Source of the DNA: Adhaeribacter terrigena
GTDB taxonomy: Bacteria; Bacteroidota; Bacteroidia; Cytophagales; Hymenobacteraceae
Assembly: GCF_016623615.1 (NCBI RefSeq)
Contig: NZ_JAEHFX010000009.1
Span: 124,001-188,000, forward strand
DNA length: 64,000 bases
Direction: 5' to 3'
Part shown: in pieces, positions 58,858-64,000 of the stretch
Numbering within the stretch: position 1 is the first letter of the stretch
How the letters are laid out: each line of letters begins with the position of its first letter
Notes under the pieces: model-generated
What the model saw: only the letters and a program-made list of their open reading frames with translations
Databases searched by the model: none
Told to the model about the DNA's origin: nothing
Program-made: the position numbers and the translations under genes

Positions 58858-61203
58858 ATGAAGCACTTCGTACGTTTTTTATTCTTAGGTCTCTTCCTGC
58901 AGTTTGCTGCTTTCCCGGTGCGGGCGCAGTCGTCCGGCACGGGTATTGGCGATTGGCGCGTGTATGTGCCGAACCATAACGGCAAAATGGTGGTAGCAGC
59001 CGGCCCTAAAATTTACTGCGCTACCGAAAAAGGCCTTTTCTATTTCGATAAGGAATTCAACAGCCTCGAAACGCTGACTAAAGTAAACGGCCTGCACGAC
59101 ATGGGCATCAGTACCATGAATTTCGACAGCGTAACCAACACCCTGGTAATTGCTTACGAAAACACCAACCTCGACCTGATCCGCGGCGAAGAGATCATCA
59201 ACATCAACGACATTCTGCGCAAATCGCTGCCCGGCGAAAAGCTTATTTATAATATTTACTTTAAAGATAAGCTGGCTTATTTATCATGCGCGTTCGGTTT
59301 GGTGGTACTCGATCTACAGAAACTTGAAATTAAAGACAGTTATATTCTGCGCAATACCGCCGGGGTTTCGCTGAAAATTTATGCCAGCACCATCCTGAAT
59401 AACCAGCTTTTTATAGCCACTTCCGGCGGCATAATGCGGGCCGATAATTACCGCACTGTAAACCTGAACGACCGGAAAAACTGGAAAACTTACGGCACCG
59501 CCGATAGCCTGCCGGCCACAAGCCCGGATAATATACGCACGCTGGCCACCTTTAAAAATGCGGTTTACGCGGGCGTTAATAGTTATGGGGTTTATAAGTT
59601 AGAGAACGGAACCTGGAAAAAGACCAAGGCCGATACCTGGTTAGGTTCCATGATCAAACAATTGGTGCCCCGGCGCAGTGTATTGCTGGTCTGCACCGAT
59701 TATAACGTTCGTTTTTTAAGTGAAAACAACGAAATTGTGGGCTACCTGGCCGATGGACTAATGAGTAAACCGCAGGCCGTTGCGCAGGATCGCAGCGGCG
59801 AATTCTGGGTAGCCGATATCAATAATGGGCTGGTGCGCACCGTCAACCAGTCGTATTCTAATCTTTTCCCTTCCGGCCCGGCCGATATCAGTACGTTCAA
59901 GATCCTGGCCGATGCCAGATCGGTTGTGGTGCTGGCGGGCGGTTACCGCGGGCCGGGGCAGCTTAGTTCCGGCCTGGGTTTTTACGAATTTAAGAACGGT
60001 ACCTGGGAAAATTATAATTTCAACCGCTTTAAAGATCCCGCCAAGTATCCGGATATTCTGGATTTGAGTGCCGTGGTGCGCAACCCGGTAAACGGGAAAT
60101 TATACATGGGCAGTTTTGGTTACGGTGTGCTGGAATGGAATGGGCCGGGCGATTTTAAAGTGCTGGGTGCAGATGTATTAAGCAGTTCCATAGCGGTTGG
60201 CAGCCCGGATTATGCCAAATACCTGCGCGTTTCAGGCCTTGCTGCCGATCCGGAAGGCAATATCTGGGTAACCAACCCATCCGATTTTTCGGGTTTGCCC
60301 GGTTTGCACATGCTGCGCCCCGACGGCACTTGGCGCACGTTCAGTTTGCAGAATACTTCCGAAGGCACGAGTTTTGGGACTTCCAATACCTTTGAAAAGA
60401 TCGTGATAGACGACAGCGGGTATAAATGGATCAATATCCGGCCACGAAATGGCAACGGCCTGGTGATTTACGATGACGTGAACGACCGCTTCCGGTTCCT
60501 GAATAAAAGTACGACCGGCGGGAACCTGCCGGGTAACGAGGTACATAGCATGGCCAAAGACATGGACGGCGATATCTGGGTGGGAACGGAAAATGGCATC
60601 GGGGTTTTTTACGATCCGGAACTGGCTTTTTCTTCTTCCAAGAATATCTCGGCTTCGGTGCCGGTTTTTGGCAACCGGGCTTTGCTGGAAGAGCAGGTTG
60701 TGACGGTAATTACTGTAGACGGTGCAAACCGCAAATGGGTAGGAACCGAAAACGGCGTATGGCTTTTCAACGAAGACGCCGACAAGGTTATTCTGAATTT
60801 CACTACTGCCAACAGCCCGCTACCTTCCAATAAAATAACCGATATTGCCGTAAACCACGCCACCGGCGACGTTTATATCGGCACAGAAGCGGGACTGGCT
60901 TCTTACCGCGCAGGCGCTACCATTACTTCCGAAACTCCGGATTGCGCCAACGTTTTCCCCAATCCGGTGCGGCCCGGTTTTGCCGGCCAAATTGCAATTT
61001 CGGGTATTGCTAATAACGCCACTGTAAAAATTACCGATGTAACCGGCAACCTGGTTTTCGAAACCAAAGCCCTGGGTGGAACGGCTATCTGGAACGGCCG
61101 CGACATTAACGGCCAGCACGTAAGATCGGGCGTTTACCTGGTTTTAAGCAGTAACCCCGAAGGCGGTGAAACCTGCGTGAGCAAAGTAGCCGTACTGGAA
61201 TAG
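58858..61203 (+). CDS. porZ: Type IX secretion system protein PorZ
   Basis: 781 residues from the ATG at 58858 (MKHFVRFLFLGLFLQF). A signal peptide ends near PVRAQ. Two beta-propeller domains follow, with two-component-regulator-propeller-like blades (GLFYFDKEFN, IWVGTENGIGVFYDPE, KWVGTENGVWLF, VYIGTEAGLASY), and a C-terminal T9SS-like domain (VFPNPVRPGFAGQIAISG ... SGVYLVLSSNP). PorZ in Porphyromonas handles A-LPS delivery to the PorU attachment complex. Position directly before recO is a recurrent arrangement in the phylum and supports the call. A GTG/ATG 15 codons upstream was rejected because it would precede the signal peptide. Confidence 0.85.
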   Translation: MKHFVRFLFLGLFLQFAAFPVRAQSSGTGIGDWRVYVPNHNGKMVVAAGPKIYCATEKGLFYFDKEFNSLETLTKVNGLHDMGISTMNFDSVTNTLVIAYENTNLDLIRGEEIININDILRKSLPGEKLIYNIYFKDKLAYLSCAFGLVVLDLQKLEIKDSYILRNTAGVSLKIYASTILNNQLFIATSGGIMRADNYRTVNLNDRKNWKTYGTADSLPATSPDNIRTLATFKNAVYAGVNSYGVYKLENGTWKKTKADTWLGSMIKQLVPRRSVLLVCTDYNVRFLSENNEIVGYLADGLMSKPQAVAQDRSGEFWVADINNGLVRTVNQSYSNLFPSGPADISTFKILADARSVVVLAGGYRGPGQLSSGLGFYEFKNGTWENYNFNRFKDPAKYPDILDLSAVVRNPVNGKLYMGSFGYGVLEWNGPGDFKVLGADVLSSSIAVGSPDYAKYLRVSGLAADPEGNIWVTNPSDFSGLPGLHMLRPDGTWRTFSLQNTSEGTSFGTSNTFEKIVIDDSGYKWINIRPRNGNGLVIYDDVNDRFRFLNKSTTGGNLPGNEVHSMAKDMDGDIWVGTENGIGVFYDPELAFSSSKNISASVPVFGNRALLEEQVVTVITVDGANRKWVGTENGVWLFNEDADKVILNFTTANSPLPSNKITDIAVNHATGDVYIGTEAGLASYRAGATITSETPDCANVFPNPVRPGFAGQIAISGIANNATVKITDVTGNLVFETKALGGTAIWNGRDINGQHVRSGVYLVLSSNPEGGETCVSKVAVLE

Positions 61204-61914
61204 ATGTTAGTAAAGACCCGCGGCATTGTCCTGAATTTTATCCGTTACCGGGAAACGTCTATTATCGTGCGCATTTATACCGAGCAGTTGGGTTTGCAGA
61301 CCTACATCGTAAACAGCGTGCGCAAGAAAGGCCCCGGAACCCGCATCGCGCTTTTTCAGCCGCTAATGCTGCTCGAAATGGTGGTTTACCAGTCGGGGAG
61401 TGGCGGCATTACCCGCATTTCTGAATACAAATGCGCGCATCCGTTCCATACGCTGCATTACGATATCCGCAAAAGCAGCGTGGCGCTGTTCCTTTCCGAA
61501 ATTATTTCGGCTTCAGTGAAGGAAGAAGAGGAAAATTTACCCTTGTTCAAATTCCTGTACCAATCCATTGTAGCCCTCGATAACCTGGAAACCGGGTTTG
61601 AGAATTTTCACCTGGCGTTTTTAATGCAATTGGCGCACTATTTAGGCTTTGGAGCACATAACGCGGCCGAAATCACGAACCAGGTTGCTTTTGCTCCGCC
61701 TTCCGGACATGGGTCGCAGCCTTCAGTTATGCATTTCCAGATGTTTGAAGGGATGCTGGATGAGTTAATGGAGCGTCCGCAGGAAGCGTTGGTGCCCAAT
61801 GGCAAAGTGCGGAAAGAGTTGCTGAATATCCTCATCCGGTTTTACCAGTTGCATGTAGACCGCTTAGGCGAAATAAAATCGCTGCATGTGCTTTCGGATG
61901 TGCTTTCAGATTAA
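61204..61914 (+). CDS. recO: DNA repair protein RecO
   Basis: 236 residues. RecO anneals single-stranded DNA and loads RecA with RecR in the RecFOR pathway. The N-terminal OB-fold opens with MLVKTRGIVLNFIRYRETSIIVRIYTE, and the helical C-terminal domain holds FLSEIISASVKEEEENLPLFKFLYQSI and FMLQLAHYLGF-like segments. It starts at the base after the porZ stop codon, so the two are co-transcribed. A pair of inverted 30-bp elements forms the terminator after it. Confidence 0.93.
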   Translation: MLVKTRGIVLNFIRYRETSIIVRIYTEQLGLQTYIVNSVRKKGPGTRIALFQPLMLLEMVVYQSGSGGITRISEYKCAHPFHTLHYDIRKSSVALFLSEIISASVKEEEENLPLFKFLYQSIVALDNLETGFENFHLAFLMQLAHYLGFGAHNAAEITNQVAFAPPSGHGSQPSVMHFQMFEGMLDELMERPQEALVPNGKVRKELLNILIRFYQLHVDRLGEIKSLHVLSDVLSD

Positions 61915-61943
61915 AAACGGTATGCTTTAAACGCAAAAAAGTC
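61914..61943 (+). repeat. 30-bp dispersed element overlapping the recO stop codon
   Basis: Core AAAACGGTATGCTTTA, tail AAAAAGTC. Its first base is the last base of the recO TAA. Confidence 0.9.
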
Positions 61944-61962
61944 GGGCTGCAAGTTGCAGGCC

Positions 61963-61992
61963 GACTTTTTTAATGCTTTTATATAGCGTTTT
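61963..61992 (-). repeat. 30-bp dispersed element, inverted partner at the FKBP gene end
   Basis: Core AAAACGCTATATAAAA, tail AAAAAGTC. It touches the end of the FKBP gene at 61993. Confidence 0.85.
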
Positions 61993-62421
61993 CTATTGCT
62001 TCACTTCCACCACTTTCATCCGGAAAATAAGGTCGGTATTGGGCGGAATGCGGTAGCCGTTATTTCCGGAATGCGGGTCGGGCACGCCGTGCGCGCCGTA
62101 AGCCAGGCGCGCCGGGATCATAACTTCTACTTCCTGGCCGGCGCGCATTAAAAGCAGCATTTCGTCCCAGCCGGCAATTACTTCGCCGGTTCCGGCTTTA
62201 AATTTTATGGGTTTCTGGCCTTCGGAAGTATCAAAAACCTTTCCGTTGGCAAACCGGCCGGTATAATGCACCAATACCCTTGCCCCCTGGCTTACCTGTG
62301 GGCCATTGCCCTTTTGTAAAACTGTGTAACGTAAGCCCGATGCTGTTTGCACCGTATCGGGGTTTGCATAGGCGAGAGTGGCGCTGAAAAACAAGCAGAT
62401 TAACCAGGTGAAGTATTTCAT
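61993..62421 (-). CDS. FKBP-type peptidyl-prolyl isomerase, exported
   Basis: 142 residues: a signal peptide (about 1-19, LAYAN) and one FKBP domain with VLVHYTGRFANGKVFDTSEG, GWDEMLLLMRAGQEVEVMIPARLAYGAHG and the closing PNTDLIFRMKVVEVK. It catalyses cis-trans isomerisation of prolyl bonds in the periplasm and may act as a folding chaperone. It is the last of three tandem FKBP genes on the minus strand and has no lipobox, unlike the other two. Confidence 0.93.
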   Translation of the reverse strand: MKYFTWLICLFFSATLAYANPDTVQTASGLRYTVLQKGNGPQVSQGARVLVHYTGRFANGKVFDTSEGQKPIKFKAGTGEVIAGWDEMLLLMRAGQEVEVMIPARLAYGAHGVPDPHSGNNGYRIPPNTDLIFRMKVVEVKQ

Positions 62422-62439
62422 AGAAGTTTTTTCTGAAAG

Positions 62440-62976
62440 TTAATTTACGATCTGCAGCACATTTATATCGAAGACCAGTACCGCATTGGGCGGAATAGAA
62501 CCACTGCTGCCGCGGGGGCCATAAGCCTGGCCGGAAGGAATATAAAAGCGCATGGTTTCGCCTTCGGTCATCAATTGCAGGCCTTTGGTCCAGCCGGTTA
62601 TTACGCCGGTTTTACCAACGGTTAGGGTAAACGGGGAATTTTTATCGTAAGAGCTGTCGAATTTGCTGCCATTCAGGAAACGGCCGATATAGTGCACTTT
62701 TACAGTATTGCCGTGCTTTACCTGGGCACCGGTTCCGGGTTGCAGGGTGGCGTAGTAAATGCCCGATTCGGTGCGTTTGGCCTGGCGCATGGTGCTGTCT
62801 CTGGCCATCCATTCCTTGATCAGAACTTCGTCATCGGCAGCCTGCTTTACCGGGTCGTGCACATTCAGGACTTCTTTCTGGCAAGCCGCAACCGAACAGA
62901 TAAAGGCCAGCAAAAAAAGAGGTCTGAAAAGGAAAGCTTTCAGGGTGAAAATTGGGGTTTTAAATAATACAGACAT
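62440..62976 (-). CDS. FKBP-type peptidyl-prolyl isomerase, lipoprotein
   Basis: 178 residues from the ATG at 62976. The lipobox SVAAC follows a long hydrophobic signal (FLFRPLFLLAFICS), so the protein should be tethered to a membrane. The single FKBP domain shows VKVHYIGRFLNGSKFDSSYD, GWTKGLQLMTEGETMRFYIPSGQAYG and a shortened loop ending PPNAVLVFDINVLQI. An in-frame ATG at 63042 gives an unlikely N-terminus. Middle gene of the tandem set. Confidence 0.92.
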   Translation of the reverse strand: MSVLFKTPIFTLKAFLFRPLFLLAFICSVAACQKEVLNVHDPVKQAADDEVLIKEWMARDSTMRQAKRTESGIYYATLQPGTGAQVKHGNTVKVHYIGRFLNGSKFDSSYDKNSPFTLTVGKTGVITGWTKGLQLMTEGETMRFYIPSGQAYGPRGSSGSIPPNAVLVFDINVLQIVN

Positions 62977-63075
62977 AAACCGTTGGTAAGCTAAAATTTG
63001 GGGCAGCCCGGGCTGCAAATGCATAAAAAATAAAAACAGCAACTCCCGATTGGAAAGTTGCTGTCTTAAATTTAC

Positions 63076-63105
63076 AAAACGTTAGGGAATTTCCCTAAAA
63101 AACTA
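63076..63105 (+). repeat. 30-bp dispersed element at the end of the third FKBP gene
   Basis: Core AAAACGTTAGGGAATT, tail AAAAACTA. It overlaps the last codon of the gene at 63103. Confidence 0.6.
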
Positions 63106-64000
63106 CTTGATATCTACCAGTTCTACCTCGAAACGCAGGGAAGCATCGGCTGGAATATCGGCGCCGGCGCCTTGCTGGCCGTAAGCCAGGGTAGAAGGAA
63201 TAAGCAAAGTAGCTTTCGCACCTTTGTTCAACAGAGCAATGCCTTCGTCCCAACCGCGGATCACCATGCCCTGGCCGATCTGGAATTCGAAAGGAACACC
63301 GGCTTTGGCCGAAGAATCGAACTCTTTGCCATCGAAGGTTGTGCCACGGTAGTTTACGGCTACGATCTGACCCGGTTTAGGAGTAGGACCGGTGCCTTTC
63401 TTCGTGATGATATAGTACAGGCCGGATGGCGTTTTCTGAGCCGTCAGGTTCTGCTCTTTCAGGTATTTCTGAATGTTCTCGTCGTCTACCGCAATCTGCT
63501 TTTCGGCGTGCGCCTGCATTTCCTTCATCTTTTCTTCCTGCATTTTCTGCTGATCGGCCATGGCCTGCTCTTTGCTCTGCAGTTTTTCGGCTACAATGTG
63601 GAAGGTAAGCTTGCTGCCTTTTTTAATGAATGGCGGCAACGGCTGCTGGTAAGATTTTGCGAATAACGTATCGGCGCTGATCTTGAAAACGGCGCTGTCG
63701 CCCGGCTTCAGCATTAGTAAAGCACCTTCCAGGCTGCCTTTGTAAGGCGCCGCATTCATCAGGGCCATAGCTGGTTGCTTAGCAGTATAAGTGCTGAACA
63801 GTACGGAGTCTTTGTCGTTCTTCACTACCTGTTGCATGGTCATTACCTGGCCAATAAGGCTGGTATCGGAGGCTGCATTCTCTTTTGGTTCGTATTTACC
63901 GTCTTTGCCTTTCGAGAAGATCATATATTCCAGGCTTCCTTCACCTTGCGTGAATTCGCCTTTTTTACCTTTATCCTGGCAAGATTGCATCAGGAACATA
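63103..64000 (-). CDS. FKBP-type peptidyl-prolyl isomerase lipoprotein, two-domain (partial)
   Basis: At least 298 residues; the 5' end lies beyond the right edge. The visible N-terminus contains a lipobox-like LMQSC. The first half (about 15-140) looks like a diverged FKBP domain (GSLEYMIFSKGKDGKYEP, MLKPGDSAVFKISADTLF). A charged helix (about 140-175, KEQAMADQQKMQEEKMKEMQ) connects to a canonical C-terminal FKBP domain (VAVNYRGTTFDGKEFDSS, GWDEGIALLNKGAKATLLIPSTLAYG). This layout resembles FkpA/Mip-type dimeric chaperones. First of three tandem FKBP genes. Confidence 0.9.
   Translation of the reverse strand, partial: MFLMQSCQDKGKKGEFTQGEGSLEYMIFSKGKDGKYEPKENAASDTSLIGQVMTMQQVVKNDKDSVLFSTYTAKQPAMALMNAAPYKGSLEGALLMLKPGDSAVFKISADTLFAKSYQQPLPPFIKKGSKLTFHIVAEKLQSKEQAMADQQKMQEEKMKEMQAHAEKQIAVDDENIQKYLKEQNLTAQKTPSGLYYIITKKGTGPTPKPGQIVAVNYRGTTFDGKEFDSSAKAGVPFEFQIGQGMVIRGWDEGIALLNKGAKATLLIPSTLAYGQQGAGADIPADASLRFEVELVDIK

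Larger units (their letters stand above)
61914..61992. terminator. Terminator formed by two inverted 30-bp elements
   Basis: Tail-to-tail elements pair through AAAAAAGTCGG / CCGACTTTTTT (61935-61945 with 61961-61971) to give a terminator hairpin shared by convergent recO and the FKBP gene. Confidence 0.85.

Noticed and set aside
1-64000. CRISPR arrays, insertion sequences, integrases, prophage genes or toxin-antitoxin pairs
   Set aside because: None found. The repeats present are short, dispersed and irregularly spaced, and no transposase or phage-type protein is encoded.

Overview
The window is from a chromosome of a Bacteroidota bacterium, most likely order Cytophagales and probably family Hymenobacteraceae. 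The assignment is an inference from gene content: type IX secretion (T9SS) cargo and PorZ, gliding-type C-terminal domains, a Bacteroidota-style exosortase with a PID-CTERM substrate, DUF486 and CcmB/C/E/F proteins of the Bacteroidota kind, and promoters of the TTTG / TAnnTTTG type instead of -35/-10 boxes. No phage, insertion sequence, rRNA or CRISPR array was seen.

Layout. 1-8.1 kb: end of a membrane protein, lipocalin, acetyltransferase, YajQ, TerC, a SPOUT RNA methylase, MutS, two identical tRNA-Gly genes and one tRNA-Leu, and a small STAS-like protein. 8.2-14.2 kb (minus): an exosortase locus made of a seven-fibronectin-repeat T9SS protein, a 75-residue PID-CTERM substrate, the exosortase and its partner membrane protein. 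14.4-21 kb: DUF486 protein, MoxR ATPase, then envelope polysaccharide genes (deacetylase, acetyltransferase, flippase, glycosyltransferase). 21.1-25.5 kb: a beta-helix lipoprotein and its TonB-dependent receptor. 26.5-31.6 kb: cytochrome c maturation genes ccmB, ccmC, ccmD-like, ccmE, ccmF without ccmA. 31.6-36.4 kb: two related small T9SS proteins, an esterase, a membrane-anchored MutS relative and a cold-shock protein. 36.5-44.6 kb: DUF2520 protein, a ferredoxin-iscX pair, a KdsC-like phosphatase, cspA, a UbiA-type prenyltransferase, an outer-membrane barrel, purN and purH. 44.9-50.5 kb: the cell-shape operon mreB-mreC-mreD-mrdA-rodA. 51-54 kb: small proteins, a second ferredoxin and thymidine kinase. 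54.1-58.5 kb: two large A+T-rich T9SS proteins. 58.8-64 kb: porZ-recO facing three tandem FKBP-type prolyl isomerases.

The most unusual content is in the spaces between genes. (1) A 30-bp element of fixed build, a 16-bp core (AAAACGSTAnnnTTTT), 6 variable bases and an 8-bp tail (AAAAAGTC or AAAAACTC), occurs at least 37 times in both orientations. It often touches a start or stop codon and is sometimes inside genes. (2) A 341-bp repeat is present twice (25.7 and 50.7 kb). Its central 108 bp differ at only 3 positions, all of which fall in one predicted hairpin loop of a three-way-junction fold, so it looks like an unannotated structured RNA. (3) Many gene-to-gene gaps hold long imperfect inverted repeats built from reiterated short words, with different words at each locus but the same architecture. 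I cannot tie any of these three to a named family.
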